Origin: Chthonomonas sp. UBA2362
GTDB lineage: Bacteria; Armatimonadota; Fimbriimonadia; Fimbriimonadales; Fimbriimonadaceae
DNA: 64,000 nt
Assembly: GCA_002344135.1 (NCBI GenBank)
Contig: DDTO01000004.1
Span: 760,199 to 824,198 of the forward strand
Reading direction: 5' to 3'
Both the position numbers and the translations under genes were made by a program. Of this stretch, positions 16,067 to 25,374 are shown in pieces. The notes beneath the pieces were generated by a model. The model was not told the origin of the DNA. It did not search any database and saw only the letters and a list, made by a program, of their open reading frames with translations. Position 1 is the stretch's first letter. Each line of letters opens with the position of its first letter.

Positions 16067-18712
16067 CTAGGGACTAAAGAGCCATCGAATCTGGTCGGGT
16101 CGGGCGGTCCATGCGGTGTCCAAGCCGAAGCTCGAGTTCCACCAGGTAACTCGCGCTCTGACGGCCCGCGTACCAACCTGAACAAACCGTGACAGAGTTC
16201 CGCCTCCCGCGGCATTGACGACCGCATCGGCCGTGCCGACGGCTTGGTTGTTGGCCACGCTCACCCACGCGTTGTTGGCGAAGTCGAAGAACTCGATCGA
16301 CATTCTGCCGGTCGAGATTCCTTCCGTCCGAGACTCGACACGCATCGACAACTCGGTCGGCGCTGCGATCGGCGACGTTCCGTTCACGGTGATCGAGCGA
16401 GCATCGTTGGCCAGATCGGTGCTGAGGTCCTCTCCGAGAACAACCGGCTGATTGTCGCTCAGCGACAGGTTCGGCGCGGTTCCCGAGATGAGAGAACCTG
16501 AGCTGGTCGTGAACGAATCGACGAGAACCGCCGGTACGACACCGCTGACGACGAGACCGAAGTCCGCATCGACGCCCGGCGTCGACGGCACTGCCTCCGT
16601 ATTGATGTCCGATCCGATGACCTCGACGACCCAAGTCCCCGATGCCGGGTTCTGAACATACACGTTCTCGACCGTATTGACCGTGTCCGCTGCGCCTCCC
16701 GCGGTCGTCCAGTTCGAATTCGACATCGCGTTGTTGCCCCAATACGTGTTGCCGTTCGGCGCGGTCACGCGTAGACTGAGATCGTTCTTGCGGGCGTTGC
16801 CTCCACTCGTCGAGCCCATCGGTTCGACGTAAACCATCGTGGCCCTAAAGGCCGGCTCACCCGCCGGCACATGGACTCGGTAGGTCTTAGTTTGAAGGTT
16901 TTGCAGAAGGTCGGTCTCGTTCACCATGAACATCTTGGCGCGGGTGTCGTACAGGCTCATGACGTTGACCATTCCCCAACCCTGGACGTTGCGGCTGATG
17001 TCGCTTCCCGCAGCCAGCGGGAGTTGGTTCTGGGTCGCGGTGTTGATCATGATGGCTCTCGCCAAGGAGGGCCTGGGCCGATTGTCGAACACGAATCGCT
17101 CCGCAGGGGCCACGGGCGCCAGACAGGAGTTGCCGAAGATTCCGGCGGCATACATTTGGAACATGAGACCGAAGTGACCGGCCGTCACAGGGGTGGCGGC
17201 GCTCGTGCCTCCGAACGACGTCGTGTAAGCGGAATCGCTCGAACTCGTCGTCGTCAGGACAGAGTCGTAAGCCGGGAAGTAGACCTCGGGTTTGACTCGC
17301 CCGTCTGCCGCCGGTCCGATGCTGGCGCCACTGCTCCAGCGATCGTCTGCGGGATTCGAGTTGTTGAAGTGATTGGCCGCTCCCACGGCGACCACGTTTT
17401 TAGCCCATGCCTCGGGCCGCGAGTTACGCGTGCCCTGGTTGCTCTGGCTTTGGAGGATCACGATGTCGTTGATCCATTCGATGTCGTCCATCGTGGCCGA
17501 GATCGTCGTGTACGTGGTAACCCAACTGCTACCCGTCGAGTTGGTTTGAAACACGCAGTAATAGGGCGCGCCCAGGAGAGCGGCGGTCCACGCATAACGG
17601 TTTCCGACATTCGCGTTGAGGAAGTTTGCCGAGGCGCCGACGACGCCCTGACCCATCGGCAGGAGGCCCTGCCCGGAGGCGTTGCCATCGCCGTCACCAA
17701 AGCAAATGCCGTACGTGGCGGTTCCGTGCGAGTCGTTGCTGACCGCGTTGTGCTGGATCGGCGTGTTCGGGTTGAACGCTAGATGGGTCAGGCGGAATCC
17801 GGAGTCGAAAACTTCCCCTCTGACGCCCTGTCCTCGGAACATACCGCGAGTAGGATCGGCAACATAGTTGGCGCCACCCACTATTTTCATGTTGTCCATG
17901 TCGGGATACAGTTCGCTCCACTCGTCGACGAAGTGGACCTGGTTCATACGCACGACCTGGCTCAGTTGAAACTCTGAAAGCGTGGCGACGACGATGAAGC
18001 CCTCCGGCACGATCTGATCGACGATTCCGCCGAACAGTTCGATCAGCCGAGCGACCTCGCCGTGCTGCTCGCCACCGCGCTCGAACACCTGAATGTTGTA
18101 GCGCCGCGTTCCGAGGTTACCGGACAGCAAGCGATCCCTCATCGGCTGCTCGAGGCGATATGCGGGCTCGAACGAACCGAGCCAGCGAACGAACGGCAGG
18201 TTCCGCACTTGTGCGACCGAGCCCGGATGAACTCGCGCGATCATGCAGTGCTGGGTGAAGTAGTCGTAAAGCCTTACGCCCAGGCTCTCTAGAGCATCTC
18301 GGTACTCCTGGAGAGGCTGAGTCTTGAACTGCACGATGTACAGTTCGTTGCCGGCGTCGGAGGCGAGGTCCGGCTCGACCGGCGGCACTGCCTTGAGTGG
18401 GTCGAATCTCGCGTACTTGAGCTCGACATCGAAATGCGTGGACGTGACCCGAGGGAAGGTCTTCCCATCGAGCGTGATAGCGTAGTAGGGCACGACGCCT
18501 TCCTTACCGGACTCGGACCAAGTGAAAGCGCGAGCAGCACCGGGAATCGGCACTTCTTCGAGAGAACGGACTTGAGAGGACGTCCGGTGGAAAGCCGAAC
18601 CACCAGCAAGACGAATCTCCGTGAGGCCGCCCTTCCGATCCAGAAACACCTGGCCCGCGTCTCCGACCAGGCTCCCCGCCCCTAACACGAAACCAACCGC
18701 AAGCGTAAACAT
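16067..18712 (-). CDS. Secreted subtilisin-family serine protease (S8)
   Basis: 881 residues from the ATG at 18712, which opens a signal peptide (MFTLAVGFVLGAGSLVG). A long pro-region (about 100-270) includes ELYIVQFKTQPLQEYRDAL. The catalytic triad is Asp303 (VFDSGFRLTH), His329 (SHGTATYG) and Ser504 (FGGTSAATPV), with a large insert between His and Ser. The C-terminus has a P-domain-like jelly roll (NTVENVYVQNPASGTWVVEV) and another beta domain that may bind the surface. No dockerin tail is present. An upstream in-frame start at 18781 would hide the signal peptide. The box GATAAT lies six bases before 18712. Confidence 0.88.
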   Translation of the reverse strand: MFTLAVGFVLGAGSLVGDAGQVFLDRKGGLTEIRLAGGSAFHRTSSQVRSLEEVPIPGAARAFTWSESGKEGVVPYYAITLDGKTFPRVTSTHFDVELKYARFDPLKAVPPVEPDLASDAGNELYIVQFKTQPLQEYRDALESLGVRLYDYFTQHCMIARVHPGSVAQVRNLPFVRWLGSFEPAYRLEQPMRDRLLSGNLGTRRYNIQVFERGGEQHGEVARLIELFGGIVDQIVPEGFIVVATLSEFQLSQVVRMNQVHFVDEWSELYPDMDNMKIVGGANYVADPTRGMFRGQGVRGEVFDSGFRLTHLAFNPNTPIQHNAVSNDSHGTATYGICFGDGDGNASGQGLLPMGQGVVGASANFLNANVGNRYAWTAALLGAPYYCVFQTNSTGSSWVTTYTTISATMDDIEWINDIVILQSQSNQGTRNSRPEAWAKNVVAVGAANHFNNSNPADDRWSSGASIGPAADGRVKPEVYFPAYDSVLTTTSSSDSAYTTSFGGTSAATPVTAGHFGLMFQMYAAGIFGNSCLAPVAPAERFVFDNRPRPSLARAIMINTATQNQLPLAAGSDISRNVQGWGMVNVMSLYDTRAKMFMVNETDLLQNLQTKTYRVHVPAGEPAFRATMVYVEPMGSTSGGNARKNDLSLRVTAPNGNTYWGNNAMSNSNWTTAGGAADTVNTVENVYVQNPASGTWVVEVIGSDINTEAVPSTPGVDADFGLVVSGVVPAVLVDSFTTSSGSLISGTAPNLSLSDNQPVVLGEDLSTDLANDARSITVNGTSPIAAPTELSMRVESRTEGISTGRMSIEFFDFANNAWVSVANNQAVGTADAVVNAAGGGTLSRFVQVGTRAVRARVTWWNSSFGLDTAWTARPDQIRWLFSP

Positions 18713-18718
18713 CTCCCT

Positions 18719-18724
18719 ATTATC
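18719..18724 (-). promoter_or_regulatory. -10 box GATAAT, leaderless promoter of the subtilase gene
   Basis: GATAAT, then AGGGAG, then ATG at 18712. The AGGGAG touches the start codon, too close for Shine-Dalgarno pairing, so the -10 reading is preferred. Confidence 0.45.
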
Positions 18725-18794
18725 CGTCAGGAAGTCATCCCGAGGGCTTCCTTTTTTGCGCCAAGCCGAACTTTTCAGCAATTTTCGGTGGTGC

Positions 18795-19667
18795 CTATGC
18801 GATGACTTCGATGATGCCGGGCCGAATCTCCACCTCTACCGGCCCGGGTCCGAACAGTTCTCCGTCCACGAGAAACGGACCCGGCGGATCGACTTCGATT
18901 TCCAGGCGACGAAACGGCCTATGAAACACCTTCGGATGGGACAAGTGGTTTCCGCGCCGGAGGCGACCGAAGTTGCGCAAAAACTCCACTGTCCCGAATT
19001 CACCGACCATGACGAGGTCGAGGAGGCCATCCTCGATACTCGCCATTGGCGCGATACGGAGTCCGCCACCGTAGGCCTGAGCGTTGGCGAGCGCGCACAG
19101 CATCACCTGGCCTTCGATCGGTTCCCCGTCGATCAGTCCGGAGAGGCGTCGAGGTCGGTAGGTCCGCAGGGTCGAGAGAATGGCGGCGAAGTAGGCGAGC
19201 GATCCGCGGACGTGCCGGAAACCCCGGTTGATACGATCGGCGACTGCTGAATCGAAGCCGAGGCCGGCGACGTTGATGAAAAAGCCGGATTGGTTTCCTA
19301 CTCTCCAGGCGCCGACGTCCATGCGCATTCGCTCACCAACGACCAGCGCATCGACGGCCGCGTCGATATTGGGGCCGAAGCCGAGGGTTCGCGCAAAGTC
19401 GTTGCCGGTCCCGGCGGGCAACACGGCAAGCGCGGCGTCGGTGCCGGTTAGGCCGTTCATCACCTGTGAGACGGTCCCGTCGCCTCCGACCGCGACGACG
19501 ATCGAACAGCCGCCCTCCGCCAATGCTCGAGCCTGAGCAGGCGCCGATCGGGGTCCAGTGGTCTCCAAGACGTCGAAAGAAGTGTTGGGCAAGCAAGCCT
19601 CGAGACGGGGGCGCAACCCAGCCCAACGCCAGCCGGCCTGCCCACGGCCCCCTTTGGGGTTGACCAC
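18795..19667 (-). CDS. Diacylglycerol/lipid kinase family protein (DgkB/YegS-like)
   Basis: About 290 residues. The DAGK catalytic domain shows VNPKGGRG at the start, VVAVGGDGTVSQVMNGL (phosphate-binding GGDGT) and LPAGTGNDFARTLG. The C-terminal half has the family's GLGFDSAVADRINR and ends in a beta sandwich (FLVDGELFGPGPVEVEIRPG). Enzymes of this family phosphorylate diacylglycerol or related lipids using ATP at the membrane surface. The coding frame may begin a few codons upstream (RVGIVVNPK), since the listed GTG sits inside the first strand. Alone between the subtilase and hydroxylase genes. Confidence 0.88.
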   Translation of the reverse strand: MVNPKGGRGQAGWRWAGLRPRLEACLPNTSFDVLETTGPRSAPAQARALAEGGCSIVVAVGGDGTVSQVMNGLTGTDAALAVLPAGTGNDFARTLGFGPNIDAAVDALVVGERMRMDVGAWRVGNQSGFFINVAGLGFDSAVADRINRGFRHVRGSLAYFAAILSTLRTYRPRRLSGLIDGEPIEGQVMLCALANAQAYGGGLRIAPMASIEDGLLDLVMVGEFGTVEFLRNFGRLRRGNHLSHPKVFHRPFRRLEIEVDPPGPFLVDGELFGPGPVEVEIRPGIIEVIA

Positions 19668-19734
19668 GATTCCTACTCTGCCCGGGTGTTCGTTCGCCAG
19701 CGAAGCAATCTTACACCGACATCGAGCCGGCGAC

Positions 19735-20646
19735 TTACGCTGTACGGCGTTTGAACAGGCGGGCCAGGAAGCGCTCGGCCTTTCGAGAGGCGCGATAGAG
19801 GCTCGCCTGCCAACTGTCGATCATCGAGATCGGCCAGCGCGGCTGTTTCATGGCAATGTCCAGGTAGTTAACGTCGGCACCGTCGAGAGGCATATTGACT
19901 GGCCGTCGATGTGTGCGAAAAGCATGATCCCAGATCGCCACTCCCCAAAAACCGACAACGGCGAGGTTGCACGACGGACGCCAGTGGTGCATGAGGTGAA
20001 AACTGTAAACGAGCCTGACCAGGCGGCCCACCCGCTTCGATTCCATTAGCGGGCGCCAGAAGCGCTCGTAGGGCAAGTGCACGACCTGGTGCCACAGTTC
20101 ATAAGCGCTGTAGTACAACGTCGTCGCGACCATGACGGCCGCGATGACCGGCTGGCCGGGAAAGAGCAGTTTCAGAGGCAGGGCCAACAGAACGAGAAAG
20201 AGCGGAATGAAGATCGACAGCGCGTACAGCGGGAAGGTCATCGACTCTTCCTGGTGCTCGTGTTCGACCGGATACTCGCTCTCGACGGGCACCGGCTTCT
20301 CCGGCTCCTTGGGAGTGACCGGCGCCTTGACCGAGGTCAGCCCGTGATGATGGGCGTGCGCCTTATGCATCGATCCCAGAAAAGGGAGGACCGCCGAATG
20401 CAAGAGATAGCGGTGGTAGAGGTATTCGAACAGACTCAAAGGGAGCCCCAACAGGAAAGCCCATAACACCAGCGTCCACGGCTGGGCGACTTCAGAAGCG
20501 AGGGTCGACGGGGCGATCCAGGCGAAGAGCCCGACGGCCACACCTAGCTGCACGATTGCGCTGAGGGTGATGCGCCCAAAGGGCGCCCGGTGGTCGGGAT
20601 CATGGCCGTGGCCAAAGTGGTGATGCTCGGTAGGTGAGTGATCCAT
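19735..20646 (-). CDS. Sterol desaturase / fatty acid hydroxylase family membrane protein
   Basis: 303 residues starting MDHSPTEHHHFGHGHD, a His-rich N-terminus. Several membrane segments (for example LPLSLFEYLYHRYLLHSA, FIPLFLVLLALPLKLLF) and histidine clusters (HRYLLHS, HKAHAHHHG, HQVVHLPYE, FHLMHHWRP) match the di-iron fatty-acid-hydroxylase superfamily. An insert rich in Pro and Glu (APVTPKEPEKPVPVES) separates the second and third clusters. Substrate unknown; membrane sterol-like lipid, fatty acid or carotenoid are all possible. Longer reading frames upstream overlap glyA and are not used. Confidence 0.8.
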   Translation of the reverse strand: MDHSPTEHHHFGHGHDPDHRAPFGRITLSAIVQLGVAVGLFAWIAPSTLASEVAQPWTLVLWAFLLGLPLSLFEYLYHRYLLHSAVLPFLGSMHKAHAHHHGLTSVKAPVTPKEPEKPVPVESEYPVEHEHQEESMTFPLYALSIFIPLFLVLLALPLKLLFPGQPVIAAVMVATTLYYSAYELWHQVVHLPYERFWRPLMESKRVGRLVRLVYSFHLMHHWRPSCNLAVVGFWGVAIWDHAFRTHRRPVNMPLDGADVNYLDIAMKQPRWPISMIDSWQASLYRASRKAERFLARLFKRRTA

Positions 20647-20738
20647 AAGTTTTCGTTCGAACTGCGGGCCAACGCGCCACTGGAAGCCGGCTCCATTATG
20701 GGGCTTCCCGACGAGCGATCGCTGAGCCTGGCATCCCC

Positions 20739-22007
20739 TCAAAAATGGACGGGAAACCGCGCGGTGAGGGCTCGTACAGATTCCCGAACGCCGGAAATCT
20801 CGTCGGAGCCTTCGCCCGCTCGTAGCGCACTTGCGATGAAATGGGCGATCTCGGCCATCTCCCCCGGCCCCATCCCCCGCGTGGTGACCGCAGGTGTGCC
20901 CAATCGGATGCCACTCGCGACGAACGGTTTCTCCGGATCGAAGGGGATTGCGTTCTTGTTCGTCGTGATGCATGCCTCGTCGAGCACGGCTTGCGCCACT
21001 TTCCCGGTGACGCCGAAGGGCCGAAGATCGACGAGCATCAGATGCGAATCCGTGCCGCCGCTAACGATGCGGAATCCCTCGCGAGTCATGGCCTCGGCGA
21101 GGGCGTCCGCGTTCGCACGGACGCTTCGCTGATAGTCTTTGAAGGAAGGTTGCGCTGCTTCGTGGAAGCAGACCGCCTTGGCCGCGATCACGTGCATCAG
21201 GGGACCGCCTTGGATTCCCGGGAAGACGCTCATGTTGATCGGCTTGGAGTACTTCTCGTCGTTCCAGAGGATCATGCCTCCGCGGGGGCCGCGGATCGAT
21301 TTGTGGGTGGTGCTGGTCACGAAGTCGCAGTAAGGGATCGGGCTCGGGTACTCGCCGACGGCGATGAGGCCGCTGTAATGGGCCATGTCGCACATGTGGA
21401 GGGCCCCGACCTCGTCGGCGATCGCCCGGATTCGAGCAAAATCGAACTTGCGCGAGTAGGCCGTCGCCCCGCTGACGATCAACTTCGGCCGGTGTTCTTT
21501 CGCAAGGCGGTGGAACTCCTCGTAGTCAATCGTCTCGGACTCGGGCGAGACCCCGTAGGGCACGACGTTGTACATCTTGCCGGTGAAGTTCACCGGGGAA
21601 CCGTGCGTAAGGTGCCCGCCGTGCGCGAGGTTCATCGCCATGAGGGTGTCGCCCGGCTCGAGGAAGGCGAAGTAGACCGCCATGTTCGCCTGGGCGCCGC
21701 TGTGGGGCTGGACGTTCGCAAACTGGCACCCGTAAAGCGCCTTCACTCGCTCGATCGCTGCGTCTTCGACCTGGTCGACCACTTCGCAGCCGCCGTAATA
21801 ACGCTTGCCGGGATAGCCCTCCGCGTACTTGTCGGTCAGAACGCTCGACATTGCCTCCCGAACGGCCCGACTGGCGATGTTCTCGCTCGCGATGAGCTCC
21901 AGGTTGTGTTCTTGGCGCTCCACCTCCTTTTCGATCAACGAAGCGATCAGAGGATCGACCTCGGCCAGAGGCGCGGCGTGGGCGCGGACGGAGGGTGCGG
22001 AAGCCAT
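20739..22007 (-). CDS. glyA: Serine hydroxymethyltransferase
   Basis: 422 residues, normal for GlyA. PLP-binding Lys236 sits in STTHKSIRGPRGG, and the substrate region AHGGHLTHGSPVNFTG and DMAHYSGLIAVGEYPSP are intact. The enzyme interconverts serine and glycine while charging tetrahydrofolate with a one-carbon unit in the cytoplasm. CATAAT lies five bases before the ATG, so the mRNA is probably leaderless. It is divergent from the hydrolase gene, with 42 bases between starts. Confidence 0.97.
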   Translation of the reverse strand: MASAPSVRAHAAPLAEVDPLIASLIEKEVERQEHNLELIASENIASRAVREAMSSVLTDKYAEGYPGKRYYGGCEVVDQVEDAAIERVKALYGCQFANVQPHSGAQANMAVYFAFLEPGDTLMAMNLAHGGHLTHGSPVNFTGKMYNVVPYGVSPESETIDYEEFHRLAKEHRPKLIVSGATAYSRKFDFARIRAIADEVGALHMCDMAHYSGLIAVGEYPSPIPYCDFVTSTTHKSIRGPRGGMILWNDEKYSKPINMSVFPGIQGGPLMHVIAAKAVCFHEAAQPSFKDYQRSVRANADALAEAMTREGFRIVSGGTDSHLMLVDLRPFGVTGKVAQAVLDEACITTNKNAIPFDPEKPFVASGIRLGTPAVTTRGMGPGEMAEIAHFIASALRAGEGSDEISGVRESVRALTARFPVHF

Positions 22008-22049
22008 GTCCGATTATGGCCCTCCGATCGCCCGGGTAACGTCTTCCCC

Positions 22050-23873
22050 ATGTTCGCGCTCTTCGGCTTCGGCATTCCGCAAGACCTCCCGCCGATCAAG
22101 GATCAATACGACAAGCTCGAGATGATGGTCCCAATGCGGGACGGGGTCAAGCTTTACACCGCCGTCTACGTCCCCAAGGATCGCCCCGGCAAGTACCCGA
22201 TGATCATGACGCGAACGCCCTACAGCGCCGGTCCATACGGAACCAGCCAGTACCGAGGCGGCTTTCCGGGTTCGGCTAACTTTCGGAAGAATAACTATAT
22301 CTTCGTCTTCCAGGACGTCCGCGGCAAGTACATGTCGGAAGGCGATTTCGTAAATGTCCGTCCCCAAATCCTGAACAAAGGACCGAAGGACTGCGACGAG
22401 AGTACCGACACCTACGACACCGTTCAGTATCTCGTGGACAACGTCCCCGCGAACAACGGGCGCGTCGGGGTTTGGGGAATCTCCTACCCGGGTTTCTATG
22501 CCGGAGCCGCCGCGATCGACTCCCACCCGGCTCTCAAGGCGGCCTCCCCGCAGGCGCCAGTCAGCGACTGGTGGATCGGGGACGACTTCCACCATCTCGG
22601 CGCGTTCTTCCTCCAAGACGCTTTTTCCTTCATGGGAGGATTCGGTCAGCCCCGACCGACGCCGACCGCCACCCCGAAGCGCGGGCCTGCCTACGACCTC
22701 GCTGGGGATGCGTACAAGTTTTTCCTCGAACTCGGTCCACTCCCGAACGTGAACGCAAAATACTTCAAGGGCGAGGTCGAGTTTTGGAACCAGATGATGG
22801 CGCACAGCGACTACGACGACTTCTGGAAAGCGCGCGCCCTCCCCCCGCACATGACCGGCGTCAAAGCCGCCGTCCTCGTGGTCGGAGGACTCTTCGACGC
22901 CGAAGACTTATGGGGGGCATGGAACCTCTACGGTTACACGAATCGCCTTAATCCGAACGCTAAGGTCAACCTCGTCATGGGTCCCTGGCCTCACGGCGGC
23001 TGGGCGGGAGGAACCGGATCTCGTTTCGGCGATATCGACATGGCGGGCGAGCCCAGCGCGTGGTATCGCGAAAACGTCGAGTGGCCGTTCTTCGACGCCC
23101 ACCTCCGAGGGGACGGAAAGGTCGAACTGCCGGAAGCAACTGTGTATGATGTTGGCCAAGGAAAGTTCCTCACATTCGACCAATGGCCGCCCAAGGACGT
23201 CACCCCGAGCGCGCTTTACTTCCGCGAGGACAAGAAGCTCGACGCCAAAGCGCCAGAGGCCGTCGAGGGCGGCGACGCCTACGTCGCCGACCCCGCCAAG
23301 CCCGTCCCCTATCAGCAGGGGACCCTCACCCGAAGAACTCGGGAGTACATGATCGACGATCAGCGCTTCGCCGAAGCCAGGGCCGACGTCCTGACCTACA
23401 AGACCGACCCTCTCGAGGCCGACATCACCTGGGCAGGACCGGTAACCGCCGACCTTCGAATCTCCACGACCGGAACCGACGCCGACTTCGTCGTGAAGAT
23501 CATCGATGTCTACCCGTCGGACGCGGGACCCAACTCAGCGGGAACCGCGATGAAGGACTACCAGATGCTGGTCCGCGCCGAAGTGATGCGGGCGAAGTAC
23601 CGCAACGATTTTTCCAAGCCTGTTCCCTTCGTCCCAGGCGGTATCGATCGCGTCAAGTTCGACCTCCCGGACGTGCTGCATACCTTCCGCAAGGGGCACC
23701 GCATCATGGTGCAGGTCCAATCCAGTTGGTTCCCCCTCGTCGACCGAAACCCGCAAACGTTCTGCGACATCTATTCGGCCAAGGCGGAGGACTTCAAGGC
23801 GGCGACCCACACCCTGTTCCGAACGAAGGACCAACCCTCGGGAATCGCGTTCTCGGTCCTGCAAAAGAAATAG
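22050..23873 (+). CDS. CocE/NonD-type alpha/beta hydrolase
   Basis: 607 residues. The alpha/beta-hydrolase domain has the nucleophile Ser145 in GISYPG, typical of the X-Pro dipeptidyl-peptidase/cocaine esterase group. Asp is probably in GGLFDAEDLWG and His in GPWPHGGW. The C-terminal half (from about 400) is the jelly-roll domain of the family (ADITWAGPVTADLRISTTGTDAD, RKGHRIMVQVQSSWFP). It probably hydrolyses an ester or acyl-amide; a Pro-peptidase or beta-lactam acylase activity cannot be excluded. An open frame extends 403 codons upstream through glyA antisense and is rejected. Followed by a strong hairpin. Confidence 0.88.
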   Translation: MFALFGFGIPQDLPPIKDQYDKLEMMVPMRDGVKLYTAVYVPKDRPGKYPMIMTRTPYSAGPYGTSQYRGGFPGSANFRKNNYIFVFQDVRGKYMSEGDFVNVRPQILNKGPKDCDESTDTYDTVQYLVDNVPANNGRVGVWGISYPGFYAGAAAIDSHPALKAASPQAPVSDWWIGDDFHHLGAFFLQDAFSFMGGFGQPRPTPTATPKRGPAYDLAGDAYKFFLELGPLPNVNAKYFKGEVEFWNQMMAHSDYDDFWKARALPPHMTGVKAAVLVVGGLFDAEDLWGAWNLYGYTNRLNPNAKVNLVMGPWPHGGWAGGTGSRFGDIDMAGEPSAWYRENVEWPFFDAHLRGDGKVELPEATVYDVGQGKFLTFDQWPPKDVTPSALYFREDKKLDAKAPEAVEGGDAYVADPAKPVPYQQGTLTRRTREYMIDDQRFAEARADVLTYKTDPLEADITWAGPVTADLRISTTGTDADFVVKIIDVYPSDAGPNSAGTAMKDYQMLVRAEVMRAKYRNDFSKPVPFVPGGIDRVKFDLPDVLHTFRKGHRIMVQVQSSWFPLVDRNPQTFCDIYSAKAEDFKAATHTLFRTKDQPSGIAFSVLQKK

Positions 23874-23897
23874 GCTCGGAGGCAATGCCTCCGAGCC
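23873..23897. terminator. Bidirectional terminator hairpin between convergent genes
   Basis: GGCTCGGAGGC-AAT-GCCTCCGAGCC, an 11-bp perfect stem overlapping the last base of the hydrolase stop codon. It lies between that gene and the convergent V8-like protease gene. On the minus strand a T-rich stretch follows. Confidence 0.75.
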
Positions 23898-23921
23898 ATT
23901 CGAGCGGTTGGGAGCGGAGCC

Positions 23922-24965
23922 TTAGAGTCCGCCGTTCAACCAGCCTTGGATCCAGCTGAACTTCTGGCTGTCGAGCCGGGTTCCGCCGTTCATGTAGTGA
24001 GTCCCGAAGAACCACCACCATCGCTCGTAGGCATTGACGCCCGCCGCATAGCGGTTGCCGCTCTGGATGAGGTAGATGGAAGCGCCGCTGCTGCCGCCGG
24101 ACGTGTCCATCGTGTATTCGATGCGCTTGCTGCTGATGCTGTCGCGAGCGCCGTAGCGATAGAGCTGGCTGTTGCCGCCATCGCGGTCGCCATCGTATCC
24201 GGCGATGTGCAGGGTCGTGTTGTTGAGCGTGCTGTCGCTGAAGGAGCCGTAGCCCAGCCAGCCCGTGCTGTTGCCGATCGTGCGATCGAGCTTGATGACG
24301 CCGAAGTCGTGGTCGCGATTCTTGTCGCTGGTCCAGCCGGTGCTGGAAGCGAAGCGCGAGGCCAGGGCGTTGCCGAACGGGCGGTAGGCGCCGTTCATGC
24401 CGGGGACGACTTCGACGCGGGTGGCCCAGCCGCCGCGGTTCTTATCGTGGATGCAGTGACCGGCGGTCAGCACGTAGCGGCTCTGAATGAGAGTGCCGGA
24501 GCCGATCCAGTTCGAACCGTCCGAGAAGCGGATGTACAGTTTGCACTGCGTGCTCCAGGGGTAGCTGGCGGTCGTCGTGATCTTCGTTCGCTGGTCGGAG
24601 CCGATCACGTACTGGATGTTGAAATCCATGCCCTTCGGCTCGGTGTCGAGCGTGGTGGCGATACCTTTGAACGGGGTCGAGAGTTCCGCGCGGCCCTTGT
24701 TGGCCTTGAACGCCGGAACGTACTTGCCTTCCGCGGTGATGCCGGTCTCGACGTCGTGGGCGACGAGCTTGACGAGCGCGTTGTAAGACTGGGGTCCGTA
24801 CTCCGGATTGGGGAGCGGCAGATAGTCGGCGTAGGCGGCGGCGTCGGTCTGGGCTCGGGGATCGCTCGGATCGAGCGGAGCGCGGAGGTCTTGGGCGACG
24901 GCGGCGCCGGTGACGGCAAATGCGAGCAGGATGCTCGTGAGAATGTTCTTGTGATTGTTTCGCAT
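23922..24965 (-). CDS. Secreted V8-like/trypsin-fold serine protease
   Basis: 347 residues with a clear signal peptide (ILLAFAVTGAAVA, cut near residue 25). The triad reads His170 (LTAGHC), Asp220 (DHDFGVIKL) and Ser293 (TSGGSSGAS), the glutamyl-endopeptidase/V8 pattern. Residues 26-130 look like a propeptide. Such proteases are exported and activated by removal of that region. Start: ATG with AGAAGGA upstream, so this gene does use a Shine-Dalgarno. Confidence 0.92.
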   Translation of the reverse strand: MRNNHKNILTSILLAFAVTGAAVAQDLRAPLDPSDPRAQTDAAAYADYLPLPNPEYGPQSYNALVKLVAHDVETGITAEGKYVPAFKANKGRAELSTPFKGIATTLDTEPKGMDFNIQYVIGSDQRTKITTTASYPWSTQCKLYIRFSDGSNWIGSGTLIQSRYVLTAGHCIHDKNRGGWATRVEVVPGMNGAYRPFGNALASRFASSTGWTSDKNRDHDFGVIKLDRTIGNSTGWLGYGSFSDSTLNNTTLHIAGYDGDRDGGNSQLYRYGARDSISSKRIEYTMDTSGGSSGASIYLIQSGNRYAAGVNAYERWWWFFGTHYMNGGTRLDSQKFSWIQGWLNGGL

Positions 24966-25374
24966 AGTCTTCCTTCTGTTTCCGGGCCGAGGCCGCTCTT
25001 CTGCGGCGGCCTTCGGTTTTCGGTTTCTGTCTCGCCGTGGCGGGACACGACAATGGTACGGGCATCCGTGGCGGATCCGGATTCGAATGCGCCCTTGGGC
25101 CTATGCGGCGAATCTGGGAAGAGATGTGTGGAAGACCGTTGACGACGCTTCGACCCCTTCTCCGGGTGTTTCGACCCTTTGTCCGGCCGTTTCGACGCTC
25201 TTTCCAGGGGCTTCGACACTTCGCCTTAGGGTATCGACCCGATGGCCCGTTGACTCGCCCCTTCGCCCTAAAGCTCCGACCTTTTCACGATCTGCTCCGA
25301 CGGGATCTAAGAATCTAGCCGCGTTCTGCCGAAAAACTTGTTAGAGAGCCCGAAGTGGGCCGGAGGTAACGATC
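24966..25374. repeat. Gene-free gap containing a 21-bp tandem repeat (25149-25258)
   Basis: TTCGAC-type cores start at 25149, 25170, 25191, 25212 and 25233, exactly 21 bases apart, with a weaker sixth near 25254. The variable half of each unit is rich in CCGG/CTTT. The frame is open and would give a 7-residue repeat (VSTLxPx), but start signals and conserved sequence are absent. The remainder of the gap holds the upstream region of the V8-like protease gene and a strong GGAGGT at 25361 for the next gene. Confidence 0.65.

Noticed and set aside
20841..22049. A 403-codon open extension upstream of the CocE-type hydrolase, antisense to glyA
   Set aside because: It lies entirely on the complement of glyA, a clear essential gene, and the hydrolase homology begins at 22050. 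Open antisense frames are common at this GC content.
24605..25219. Minus-strand frame with a Lys/Ser-rich repeat start (MSKPLERASKRPDKGSK)
   Set aside because: It overlaps the V8-like protease gene and only translates the 21-bp repeat.
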